Positions 52,518-60,641 of a stretch of 64,000 nt of DNA are shown here, in pieces. A program made the translations under genes and the position numbers. Each line of letters starts with the position of its first letter. The first letter of the stretch is position 1. The notes beneath the pieces are model-generated. The model was not told where the DNA came from. It saw nothing but the letters and a program-made list of their open reading frames with translations, and did no database searches. Source of the DNA: Nesterenkonia marinintestina (GTDB lineage: Bacteria; Actinomycetota; Actinomycetes; Actinomycetales; Micrococcaceae); assembly GCF_025420485.1 (NCBI RefSeq), contig NZ_JAOEFD010000007.1, positions 1-64,000 on the forward strand, read 5' to 3'.

Positions 52518-53794
52518 GCCGACGTGGGGGTCACTCCGACCCGGGCGATCCACCGATCGGGGTTGTGGAGCTCATGCTCGGTGGGCAGCGTCTCCGGGGA
52601 CTCCCAGATGCGGTTGAAGCCCTCCATCCCGATCTGCGCGACGACGTGGTCGACGAACCGCTGCCCGTCCACGTACTGGCGGGCCTTGACGTCGAGCTGG
52701 AGCATGCGGCGGACGAGACGCTCCATGATGCCGCGGTTCTTCGCCCGGGCCTCGAACCGGCGGCGGATCGTCTTCACCGAGGAGACGATGGAGGAGTCCA
52801 CGTGGTCCATCACATGGTTGGCGTGCCCCTCCAGGAGGCTCATCACCGCAGTGGCCCGGGAGAACGCCTCCCGTCCCTCGTCGGTGGCGATCACCTCGAC
52901 CACACGGTTGCGCGGGGGCACGACGTCGCCGTCGGCGTCGCGGCGCTGCTCACGGGCGGCCCTCTTCTGCGCCCTGCGTTCGGACCGGGAGGACCCGCGG
53001 GTGTCCCGCATCTCCTCCTTGAGCTGGGAGAACGCCTCGCGCAGCCGCTCGCCGAGGACGTCCCCGGCTCCGAGGGTGGTGGTGGAGACCGTCTCCATCA
53101 GGCCCATCAGATGCTCGGGGAGCCAGGGGGCGGCGGCGAACTGCACACGGTGGGTCTGTTCGTGCAGGCACACCCACAGGCGGAAGTCGTCGGGCTCGAG
53201 GTTCAGCTGGCGGCGGACCTCGACCATGTTCGGTGCGACCAGCATGAGCTGACCTCGGACGCCCTCCCGGGCGCCCGGAGCGAACGGATCGAACTGACCC
53301 AGGACGTTGGCGGAGAGGAACGCGAGGATCCCTCCCATCTCCGTGCCGGTCAGGGCTGAGCCGAAGACCTGGGAGCTCGACCCTTCGCGGAGCATGTCCG
53401 GCCGACGCTCGAGCGCGGCCTTCAGCGAGGGGGCGAGGATGCGGCGGAAGGACCGGGCGTTGGCGCGCGACCAGGTGGGCCGGTCGACGACGAGGGTGTC
53501 CTCCGGGTCGGCGCCCAGGCCGGCGGCGGCGGGGATACCGGTGATCCGGTGGACGTGGTCGACCGAGGCGAGCGCGGCCGCGCGCAGGGCGGCGACCTCG
53601 ACGGCGGCCTCACGGGCGGAGAGCTTCGGTCCGGGCGGGACGAGGGCGCGGGCGGCGTGCTCCACGACCTCCCAGTTGATCAGCAGGTCAGCGGCCTGCT
53701 CCTCGGTGAGGCCGGTGTGCCCCTCGGCCTCCTCGGTGGCCTCCTCGGTGGTGTCCTCGGTGGTCGGCTCAGCCGTGCGCATCATGTGAGACAT
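52514..53794 (-). CDS. zinc-dependent metalloprotease (DUF2342 / zincin-like)
   Basis: 426 residues. The zinc-binding LWVCLHEQTHRVQFAAAPWL (HExxH) identifies the family, preceded by NVLGQFDPFAPG and QLMLVAPNMVEVRRQL. It is a soluble actinobacterial protease of unknown substrate, constantly found beside tilS-hpt-ftsH. The N-terminus has an acidic TTEDTTEEATEEAE tract. ATG 53794 is preferred because the upstream frame reads through the family A palindrome. Confidence 0.9.
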   Translation of the reverse strand: MSHMMRTAEPTTEDTTEEATEEAEGHTGLTEEQAADLLINWEVVEHAARALVPPGPKLSAREAAVEVAALRAAALASVDHVHRITGIPAAAGLGADPEDTLVVDRPTWSRANARSFRRILAPSLKAALERRPDMLREGSSSQVFGSALTGTEMGGILAFLSANVLGQFDPFAPGAREGVRGQLMLVAPNMVEVRRQLNLEPDDFRLWVCLHEQTHRVQFAAAPWLPEHLMGLMETVSTTTLGAGDVLGERLREAFSQLKEEMRDTRGSSRSERRAQKRAAREQRRDADGDVVPPRNRVVEVIATDEGREAFSRATAVMSLLEGHANHVMDHVDSSIVSSVKTIRRRFEARAKNRGIMERLVRRMLQLDVKARQYVDGQRFVDHVVAQIGMEGFNRIWESPETLPTEHELHNPDRWIARVGVTPTSA

Positions 53795-53846
53795 CCCATC
53801 ACAGGAGTCTGAGCATTGCCCGGAGGCCCGGGTGAGACCCCCTACG

Positions 53847-53920
53847 CATCGAGTCCCCGATCCCTGCAGCGTGTCGGGCCGAAGACGGCCGAAAGTGCTG
53901 CAGGGATCGGGGACTCGATG
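53847..53920. repeat. palindromic repeat, family A copy 3
   Basis: The same 18-base arms (53847-53864 and 53903-53920) as copies 1 and 2, with a more diverged interior that still folds (CGGGCCG/CGGCCG region). It lies 16 bases past the ppa stop and before the metalloprotease gene. Confidence 0.88.
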
Positions 53921-53936
53921 GAGGGGTGGGGCGGGC

Positions 53937-54422
53937 TCAGCCGGCGAAGCGGTCGACGGAGCGCTGGAGCTCCGCCTCGGCCTCCTCACGTCCGGTCCAG
54001 CCCTCGATGCGGACCCACTTGCCCGGCTCGAGGTCCTTGTACCGGGTGAAGAAGTGCTCGATCTCCTCACGGGTCCAGTCGTCGAGGTGCTCGAGCTCGG
54101 TGATGTGGTCGAAGCGCCTGTCGTCGGGGACGCAGATGAGCTTGGCGTCGCCGCCGCCGTCGTCGGTCATGTTCAGCATGGCGATCGGCCGGGCCTCCAC
54201 CACGACGCCGGGCAGCAGCTCCACCCCGGGGATCCAGACCAGGGCGTCGAGCGGGTCGCCGTCCTCGCCGAGGGTGTCGTCGAAGTAGCCGTAGTTGGTC
54301 GGGTACTGCATCGGGGTGAACAGGACCCGGTCCAGGCGGATGCGGTGGGTCTCGTGGTCGATCTCGTACTTCACGCGAGAGCCGGTGGGGATTTCGATGG
54401 TGACGTCGCGGACCAGGGCCAC
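53937..54422 (-). CDS. ppa: inorganic diphosphatase
   Basis: 161 residues, family I pyrophosphatase. Hydrolyses pyrophosphate to drive biosynthesis. The metal-binding signature is EDGDPLDALVWIP, after YPTNYGYFDDTL and before VPDDRRFDHITELEHLDDW; YKDLEPGKWVRIEGW closes the domain. GTG 54422 is selected because GGAGG lies 4 bases upstream. A family A palindrome ends its transcript. Confidence 0.96.
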   Translation of the reverse strand: MALVRDVTIEIPTGSRVKYEIDHETHRIRLDRVLFTPMQYPTNYGYFDDTLGEDGDPLDALVWIPGVELLPGVVVEARPIAMLNMTDDGGGDAKLICVPDDRRFDHITELEHLDDWTREEIEHFFTRYKDLEPGKWVRIEGWTGREEAEAELQRSVDRFAG

Positions 54423-54475
54423 GGATCCTCCTTGCGAGAACGGGTGTCGGGGCACGTGAGGGGTGCGGAGCCAGA

Positions 54476-55708
54476 CTACAGAACGGCGTCGGGGAGGGCG
54501 ACGTCGGCGGCGCCGAGCTGGGCGGCGAGGGTCTCCGCGGCCGCACGGGTCCGGGCCTCCGCCGAGCGGCGCCGGATCCCACGCTCGGGGAAGATCCCGT
54601 TGATGCGCAGAGTGTCGCCGACCCGCTGCACATCGGCCCGGGCCACCATCCGCGACCCGGAGAGCACGCCCATCACGTAGTGGCCGTACACCCGCTTCGC
54701 CGCGGGCACATAGGCCTCGAAAAGGTAGTCGAAGCCCAGGATCCGCGAGGCCCGACGCCGGTCCCGCAGCAGCGGGTCGAACGGGCCGATCAGCCGCGCC
54801 TCCCCCGCAGGACCCACCGCCTCGCCGTCGCCCGGATCCGTGCGTCCCAGCTGCTCGGCGACCTCTGCGGTGCACCACCCCGGCGCACGCCAGCCCGCGA
54901 TCGTCACCGGCACGAGGCCCGCCGCGCGGACTCCGGTCGCAGCCTGTGTCGGCGACAGGTGGTAGTGATGGGCGACGTCGGCCTCGGTGGCCACCACCAT
55001 GGTCCCCAAGGCTCGGCGGGCCAGTCCCGCCAGCAGCTCGTCGTCCGGCTCCGAGGCGCCACCACCGGCACCGCCGGCACCGCCGTCACGGCCGGGGCCG
55101 TCGGCCTCGAGCACCTCGGCCGGCAGCCCGCGCTCGGGCAGGTCGAACAGTCGGGTGGTCCCCTCGCGGGCCGTGATCACCAGCTCCCCGGCGCGGACCA
55201 TCAGCTCGGCCGCCTTCTTGACCTCCGACCAGTTCCACCCGGCGGTGCGCACACCGGGCCCGGCGCCGGTCTCGATCGCACCGATCGGTGCGCCGCCCGG
55301 ATGATCGGCGACGACGGCGAGGATCTCCCGCCGCTCGCTCGCGGACAGCACCCGCTCGGCGTGGTCGCGGTGGCGGGCCCGGGAGAGCCGCAGCAGCGGC
55401 CAGTCCTCCACGGGGAAGAGGCAGGCGACCTTGGTGAACGCCTCGAAGCCCACTCGCTCACCGCCCCTGACGCCGGCCGGCCACAGTGCGGTGTCGACGG
55501 CCTCCGCGGAGCGACGACGCGGCAGTCGGGTCAGACACGTCAGCCGCTGCGCCGTGGAGACCCGCATGAGCGGATCCAGCTGCACCAGTCCGACGTGTCG
55601 GAGCACGTCTGCGGCGTCGCCGAACGGCGCGTCGGCGGCGGTCGCCCGCCGCGCGGGGATCCCCTGACCGGCGACGACGACGGCGCGGACCGCCTCAGCC
55701 GTGTGCAT
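54476..55708 (-). CDS. YcaQ/AlkX-like winged-helix DNA glycosylase family protein
   Basis: 410 residues. The start HTAEAVRAVVVAGQGI, the QLD motif in LVQLDPLMRVSTAQRL, FEAFTKVACLFPVEDWPLL and RLIGPFDPLLRDRRRASRIL, with the C-terminal FDYLFEAYVPAAKRVYGHYV, match the HTH_42 family. YcaQ (AlkX) repairs crosslinks and alkylated bases through a Q-phi-D motif. An Ala/Gly-rich insert interrupts the middle (about 225-245). ATG 55708 fits the family; ATG 55726 is possible. It overlaps the GNAT stop by 14 bases. Confidence 0.82.
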   Translation of the reverse strand: MHTAEAVRAVVVAGQGIPARRATAADAPFGDAADVLRHVGLVQLDPLMRVSTAQRLTCLTRLPRRRSAEAVDTALWPAGVRGGERVGFEAFTKVACLFPVEDWPLLRLSRARHRDHAERVLSASERREILAVVADHPGGAPIGAIETGAGPGVRTAGWNWSEVKKAAELMVRAGELVITAREGTTRLFDLPERGLPAEVLEADGPGRDGGAGGAGGGASEPDDELLAGLARRALGTMVVATEADVAHHYHLSPTQAATGVRAAGLVPVTIAGWRAPGWCTAEVAEQLGRTDPGDGEAVGPAGEARLIGPFDPLLRDRRRASRILGFDYLFEAYVPAAKRVYGHYVMGVLSGSRMVARADVQRVGDTLRINGIFPERGIRRRSAEARTRAAAETLAAQLGAADVALPDAVL

Positions 55709-56495
55709 CGGCCACCCGGGGATCATCGGCGTCGCCGCCGGAGTCCTCAGCGTCGTCGGCGTCCTGGCCGATGTCCTCGCCCTCGAAGAAGCTCCTCAGC
55801 CGCCGGGACCCGGCGACCTCCACGTCCCAGTCGGGTCGGATGAGCTCGGCGGACAGCAGCTCGAACCGGTCCTCGATCTCCACTCCCCCGTGGGCGTCGA
55901 CGACGCGGCCGGTGCCCGAGACCCGGTACCCCAGGCCCCGGGAGACCCGCTGGGAGGCTTCGTTCCACTGATACGCCCCCGAGACCGCGCAGTGCGCGTC
56001 GAAGTGGTCGAAGGCCCACAGCAGCATGGCCGCCCGCATCTCGCGCCCGTAGCCGCACCCCTGCTCGTCGGCACGCAGCCAGCTGCCGGAGCTGATCTGC
56101 CGCAGCGTCCGCCAGTGGGAGGCGGAGCAGTCCTGCATCCCGATCAGCCGCTCGGAGCCCGAACCCTCAGATGCGGGCCCCTCAGGTCCCATCTTCCGGA
56201 ACACCCCGAACATGAGGTACCAGTCGTCCGGCCCGATACGCCCTCGGGTCGACCACAGCCACGGAAGCGAGCTGCGGACCAGCTCCTCCGGGGACTGCTC
56301 GTTCCAGGGCGAGACGAAGGGGTTGCGATCCGTGCGCACCACACCGGAGGTCGCCGCGGCGACGTACTGGGGGAAGTCGGTCTCTCGGACCACGCGCAGC
56401 ACCAGCCGCGGAGACTCGATCCGCAGCCCGAAGGGCGGCCAGATCTCCTCCAGCGGCTGCCGCGCATCGTCCACCCGTATCCTGCCGCCGCCCAT
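55695..56495 (-). CDS. GNAT family N-acetyltransferase (RimJ/RimL-like)
   Basis: 266 residues. IESPRLVLRVVRETDFPQY opens a RimJ-type acetyltransferase domain, with SSGSWLRADEQGCGYGREMR as the acetyl-CoA loop region, and HCAVSGAYQWNEASQRVSRG and LGYRVSGTGRVV as the closing motifs. The last 30 residues are acidic (EGEDIGQDADDAEDSGG). Substrate unknown. ATG 56495 has GGAGG 4 bases upstream; the longer frame to 56675 crosses the cstA promoter and is rejected. Confidence 0.85.
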   Translation of the reverse strand: MGGGRIRVDDARQPLEEIWPPFGLRIESPRLVLRVVRETDFPQYVAAATSGVVRTDRNPFVSPWNEQSPEELVRSSLPWLWSTRGRIGPDDWYLMFGVFRKMGPEGPASEGSGSERLIGMQDCSASHWRTLRQISSGSWLRADEQGCGYGREMRAAMLLWAFDHFDAHCAVSGAYQWNEASQRVSRGLGYRVSGTGRVVDAHGGVEIEDRFELLSAELIRPDWDVEVAGSRRLRSFFEGEDIGQDADDAEDSGGDADDPRVADAHG

Positions 56496-56578
56496 GCCGC
56501 CTCCGCTCGTCGTCCGTTCCCTCCAGACGCACACTAAGACACACACCCGACCGAGCTGGACGCCTCTGCCGAACACGG

Positions 56579-56584
56579 TACTAT
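56579..56584 (+). promoter_or_regulatory. -10 box (TACTAT) of the first cstA promoter
   Basis: TACTAT, with TGGACG (4 of 6 to TTGACA) about 16 bases upstream. The ATG is about 109 bases downstream. A Crp/GlxR-like site overlaps the end of the box. Confidence 0.45.
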
Positions 56585-56597
56585 GAGCCGCGTCACA
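56582..56597 (+). promoter_or_regulatory. Crp/GlxR-like site at the first cstA promoter
   Basis: TATGA-N6-TCACA, one mismatch from TGTGA-N6-TCACA. The TCACAC starts 14 bases after the start of the -10 box, as in the second cstA promoter. Confidence 0.45.
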
Positions 56598-56692
56598 CCT
56601 CGCACCATGATGCGGTCCTCGGGGGCCGCCGCACGATTCCGTCGACCTACCCCGAGACCACCCGCGTCCGTCCACTGCCGAAGGGGATCCCT

Positions 56693-58414
56693 ATGGATGG
56701 CATCAACTCCCTCGTGCTCGCCGTCATCGGCGTCGCGATGATGGCGGCAGGCTACTTCCTCTACTCGAAGTTCCTGTCCAAGAAGGTCTACAGGCTCAAC
56801 GTCGACTTCCGCACTCCGAGCCACGAGTTCAACGACGGCGTCGACTTCGTGCCCACCAACAAGTACGTCCTCTGGGGGCACCACTTCACCTCAGTGGCCG
56901 GCGCCGCGCCGATCATCGGTCCGGCCGTGGCCGTGATCTGGGGATGGCTGCCGGCGTTCATCTGGGTCGTCTTCGGCACGGTCTTCCTGGCCGGCATGCA
57001 CGACCTGGGCGCCCTGTGGGCCTCCGCCCGCAACAAGGGCCAGTCCATCGGCACCCTGTCCGGGCGCTACATCGGCGCTCGGGGCCGCAACCTCTTCCTC
57101 GCAGTGATCTTCCTGCTGCTGCTCATGGTGGTCGCCGCCTTCGCCGTGGTGATCTCCGGACTGCTCGTCGCCCAGCCCGGCGCCGTGATCCCCACCTGGG
57201 GCGCGCTGATCGTCGCCGTCTGCGTCGGCCAGGCGATCTACCGGTTCCGGATGAACCTCATGGTCGTCTCCCTGGTCGGTGTGGCCGCGCTCTACGCGCT
57301 CATCGTGATCGGTGACCGATACCCGATCGAGCTGCCCGACCCGGTCCTGGGGATGAACCCGCAGGGATTCTGGATCGTGCTGCTGTTCGTCTACGCGGCC
57401 GTCGCCTCGATCCTGCCCGTCTGGGTGCTGCTGCAGCCGCGCGACTACATCAACGGCATCCAGCTGTTCATCGGTCTGGGGATCCTCTACGGCTCGGTCA
57501 TGATCGCCACCCCCACCGTGGTGGCGCCGGCCTGGAACGAGAACGTCCCCGCCGACACCCCGTCGATCGTGCCGCTGCTGTTCGTCACCGTGGCCTGCGG
57601 GGCGATCTCCGGAGCCCACGGGGTCATCGCCTCCGGCACCACCTCCAAGCAGCTCGACCGGGAGTCCGACGCCCGGTTCGTCGGCTACTTCGGCGCCGTC
57701 GGCGAGGGCCTGCTCGCCCTGGGCGCCATCCTGGCCACCACCGCCGGGTTCCAGTCGCTGCAGGACTGGGAGGCTGTCTACGACTCGTTCTCCTCCGGCG
57801 GCGTGCCGGTCTTCGTCGAGGGCGGCGGGGCGATCATGAACGCCGGCCTGGGCATCCCGGCCGGACTTTCGGCCACCATCCTCGCGACCATGGCCGTGCT
57901 CTTCGCCGCGACGACCATGGACACCTGCATGCGTCTGAAGCGGTTCGTCATCCAGGAGATCGGCCAGCTGGCCGGCATCCGGCTGGGAACTGTGGTCTCC
58001 ACCCTGCTGGCCACCGGCCTCGGACTGGCGCTGACCTTCTCCCAGGGCGGCGACGGCTCCGGCGGTCTGCTGATCTGGCCGCTGTTCGGCACCACCAACC
58101 AGCTGATGGCGGCGCTGACCCTGGTCATCCTCACCATCATGCTGATGCGCAAGGGACGGCCGTTCCTGCCGGTGCTCATCCCCGGACTGTTCGTCCTGGT
58201 GATGAGCGCCTGGGCCGCGTTCGTCCAGCTGGGCACCTTCTTCCGTGACGGCGAGTGGCTGCTGCTCTCCATCGACGTCGCGATCATCGTCGCCGCCGCC
58301 TGGGTGCTGGTGGAGGCGGTCATCGCGATGAGCCGGGCCCGCCACCTGCCGAGGGAGCCCGAGGACGAGGAGGCCCTCACCGAGGCGGAGAAGCTGCCGA
58401 GCCGGGAGCGCTGA
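56693..58414 (+). CDS. CstA family carbon starvation / pyruvate transporter, copy 1
   Basis: 573 residues with about 14 to 16 hydrophobic helices. CstA signatures include FLSKKVYRLNVDFRTPSHEF, NKYVLWGHHFTSVAGAAPII, VFGTVFLAGMHDLGALWASA and the C-terminal FGTTNQLMAALTLVILTIML. In E. coli CstA and BtsT import pyruvate or peptides on starvation. The ATG has AAGGGG 7 bases upstream. It is nearly a copy of the gene at 58634, roughly four in five residues by eye. It has its own promoter and terminator hairpin. The role in this genus is inferred. Confidence 0.9.
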   Translation: MDGINSLVLAVIGVAMMAAGYFLYSKFLSKKVYRLNVDFRTPSHEFNDGVDFVPTNKYVLWGHHFTSVAGAAPIIGPAVAVIWGWLPAFIWVVFGTVFLAGMHDLGALWASARNKGQSIGTLSGRYIGARGRNLFLAVIFLLLLMVVAAFAVVISGLLVAQPGAVIPTWGALIVAVCVGQAIYRFRMNLMVVSLVGVAALYALIVIGDRYPIELPDPVLGMNPQGFWIVLLFVYAAVASILPVWVLLQPRDYINGIQLFIGLGILYGSVMIATPTVVAPAWNENVPADTPSIVPLLFVTVACGAISGAHGVIASGTTSKQLDRESDARFVGYFGAVGEGLLALGAILATTAGFQSLQDWEAVYDSFSSGGVPVFVEGGGAIMNAGLGIPAGLSATILATMAVLFAATTMDTCMRLKRFVIQEIGQLAGIRLGTVVSTLLATGLGLALTFSQGGDGSGGLLIWPLFGTTNQLMAALTLVILTIMLMRKGRPFLPVLIPGLFVLVMSAWAAFVQLGTFFRDGEWLLLSIDVAIIVAAAWVLVEAVIAMSRARHLPREPEDEEALTEAEKLPSRER

Positions 58415-58460
58415 GCACGATAGCACCCGATCAGCGGCGCTGAGCCCGCGAACCCACCCC

Positions 58461-58492
58461 CTGCGGCGGCCGTGATCCGACGGCCGCCGCAG
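58461..58492 (+). terminator. hairpin after cstA copy 1
   Basis: CTGCGGCGGCCGT and ACGGCCGCCGCAG form a 13-bp perfect stem with loop GATCCG, 46 bases past the stop codon. It separates the two cstA transcripts. Confidence 0.7.
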
Positions 58493-58517
58493 GCGGCATG
58501 CTCACCCCTCGACGCGG

Positions 58518-58523
58518 TACGAT
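58518..58523 (+). promoter_or_regulatory. -10 box (TACGAT) of the second cstA promoter
   Basis: TACGAT lies 110 bases before the ATG, in the same context (CGGTAC.ATGA) as the first cstA promoter. Confidence 0.45.
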
Positions 58524-58536
58524 GACGACGATCACA
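58521..58536 (+). promoter_or_regulatory. Crp/GlxR-like site at the second cstA promoter
   Basis: GATGA-N6-TCACA, a good right half and a weaker left half. TCACAC starts 14 bases after the start of the -10 box, exactly as at the first promoter. Confidence 0.4.
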
Positions 58537-58633
58537 CATATCGCACCGGACAGCGCCCTCCGTTCGGTCGCCGGGGAACGGCCGACGCTCTGAGGAGGAC
58601 GGCGTGTCCGTCCGTCTCAGAGGGAGAGTCACT

Positions 58634-60355
58634 ATGGACGGCGTCAACTCACTGGTGCTGGCCGTCATCGGCGTGACGATGATGCTGGCCGGCTACTTCC
58701 TGTACTCGAAGTTCCTGTCCAAGAAGGTCTACAAGCTCAACGCCGAGTTCCGCACCCCCAGCCACGAGTTCGACGACGGCGTCGACTTCGTCCCCACCAA
58801 CAAGTACATCCTCTGGGGACACCACTTCACCTCCGTGGCCGGCGCGGCTCCCATCGTGGGACCCGCGGTCGCAGTCATCTGGGGATGGCTGCCGGCCTTC
58901 CTGTGGGTCGTCTTCGGCACGATCTTCCTGGCCGGCATGCACGACCTCGGGGCCCTGTGGGCCTCCACCCGCAACAAGGGGCAGTCCATCGGCACCCTGT
59001 CCGGCCGCTACATCGGCGCCCGCGGCAGGAACCTGTTCCTGGTGGTCATCTTCCTGCTGCTGCTCATGGTGGTCGCCGCCTTCGCCGTGGTGATCTCCGG
59101 ACTGCTCGTCGCCCAGCCCGGCGCCGTCATCCCCACCTGGGGCGCACTCGTCGTGGCCCTGCTGGTGGGACAGGCGATCTACCGCTTCCGGATGAACCTG
59201 GCCCTGGTGTCCGTCGTCGGCGTCGTGGCCCTCTACGGACTCATCCTGCTGGGCGACCGCTTCCCCGTCGAGCTGCCGGACCAGGTCATGGGATTGGCCC
59301 CCGAGGGCGTCTGGATCGTGCTGCTGTTCGTCTATGCCGCGATCGCCTCAGTCCTCCCGGTGTGGGTCCTGCTGCAGCCGCGCGACTACATCAACGGCAT
59401 CCAGCTGTTCATCGGTCTGGGGATCCTCTACGGCTCGGTCCTGATCGCGACGCCGACGCTCGTCGCCCCCGCCTGGAACGAGAACGTCCCCGCCGACACC
59501 CCGTCGATCGTGCCGCTGCTGTTCGTCACCATCGCCTGCGGGGCGATCTCCGGGTTCCACGGCACCGTGGCATCGGGCACCTCGTCCAAGCAGATCGACC
59601 GGGAGACCGACGCCCGGTTCGTCGGCTACTTCGGCGCCGTCGGCGAGGGCCTGCTCGCCCTGGGCGCCATCATCGCGACGACGGCCGGGTTCCAGTCGCT
59701 GCAGGACTGGGAGTCGGTCTACGAGTCCTTCTCCTCCGGCGGCGTGCCGGTCTTCGTCGAGGGCGGCGGGGCGATCATGAACGCCGGTCTGGGGATCCCC
59801 GAGGGCCTCTCGGCCACCATCCTCGCCACCATGGCCGTGCTCTTCGCCGCGACGACCATGGACACCGGGGTCCGCCTGAAGCGGTTCGTGGTGCAGGAGA
59901 TCGGTCAGCTGGCCGGCATCCGGCTGAACACCGTGGTGGCCACGATCGTCACCGTCGGCATCGCCCTGGCGCTGACCTTCTCGCAGGGCGGGGACGGCTC
60001 CGGCGGCATGCTCATCTGGCCGCTGTTCGGCACCACCAACCAGCTGCTGGCCGCGCTGACGCTGATGATCGTGACGATCATGCTGATGCGCAAGGGACGG
60101 CCGTTCCTGCCGGTGCTGATCCCGGCGCTGTTCGTCCTGATCGTGAGCGCCTGGGCCGCCTTCGTGCAGCTGGGCACCTTCTACGCCGACGGCGAGTGGC
60201 TGCTGCTGGGCATCGACGTCGTCATCATCATCGCCGCCGCCTGGGTCCTGGTGGAGTCGGCCATCGCCATGGGTCGGGTCGCCAAGGAGCCCAAGGAGCC
60301 CGAGGACGACGAGCTGCTGACCGAGGCCGAGAAGCTGCCGAGCCGGGAGCGCTGA
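58634..60355 (+). CDS. CstA family carbon starvation / pyruvate transporter, copy 2
   Basis: 573 residues, the same length as copy 1 and strongly similar throughout, including the identical end TEAEKLPSRER. Differences cluster in two places: a helix near residue 190 and the last transmembrane helices. This suggests recent duplication with some divergence, or gene conversion. ATG 58634 has GGGAG 8 bases upstream; the frame from 58604 is longer but lacks the conserved MDGVNSLVLAVIGV start. The small Cys-Cys gene starts 4 bases after its stop. Confidence 0.9.
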   Translation: MDGVNSLVLAVIGVTMMLAGYFLYSKFLSKKVYKLNAEFRTPSHEFDDGVDFVPTNKYILWGHHFTSVAGAAPIVGPAVAVIWGWLPAFLWVVFGTIFLAGMHDLGALWASTRNKGQSIGTLSGRYIGARGRNLFLVVIFLLLLMVVAAFAVVISGLLVAQPGAVIPTWGALVVALLVGQAIYRFRMNLALVSVVGVVALYGLILLGDRFPVELPDQVMGLAPEGVWIVLLFVYAAIASVLPVWVLLQPRDYINGIQLFIGLGILYGSVLIATPTLVAPAWNENVPADTPSIVPLLFVTIACGAISGFHGTVASGTSSKQIDRETDARFVGYFGAVGEGLLALGAIIATTAGFQSLQDWESVYESFSSGGVPVFVEGGGAIMNAGLGIPEGLSATILATMAVLFAATTMDTGVRLKRFVVQEIGQLAGIRLNTVVATIVTVGIALALTFSQGGDGSGGMLIWPLFGTTNQLLAALTLMIVTIMLMRKGRPFLPVLIPALFVLIVSAWAAFVQLGTFYADGEWLLLGIDVVIIIAAAWVLVESAIAMGRVAKEPKEPEDDELLTEAEKLPSRER

Positions 60356-60359
60356 GCCG

Positions 60360-60641
60360 ATGGCCGCGTCAGGGCTGGCCCGCCTCCGGGACGGGCTGCG
60401 CGGGCTCTCCCGCGGGCTCGAGGAGTTCTACGTCGCGCCGTACCGTCGGACGATGGCCCGCGCCCGACGCGACGAGGAGGACCTGTTCATGATGCTGGTC
60501 CTCTCCGAGGCGCTGGGCATCCCCAACCCGGCCTCGGGGGCGACCCTGGAGCTGCTGCCCGAGATGCTCGACCGCATGCACGACTGGCACATCCGCCAGG
60601 GGATGAAGGATCTGCCCATCGAAGGACTCTCATGCTGCTGA
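60360..60641 (+). CDS. small protein ending in Cys-Cys (cory-CC-star-like)
   Basis: 93 residues, soluble, basic and helical. The features are [20 protein letters not shown], a charged segment, [15 protein letters not shown] and a C-terminus ending LSCC directly before the stop. I recall an actinobacterial family named cory-CC-star with this plan, length and gene context; the name is from memory. A terminal Cys pair suggests metal binding or thiol chemistry. It sits where enterobacterial cstA has its small partner YbdD. It is 4 bases after cstA copy 2 and overlaps the ATPase gene by 10 bases. Confidence 0.75.
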   Translation: MAASGLARLRDGLRGLSRGLEEFYVAPYRRTMARARRDEEDLFMMLVLSEALGIPNPASGATLELLPEMLDRMHDWHIRQGMKDLPIEGLSCC

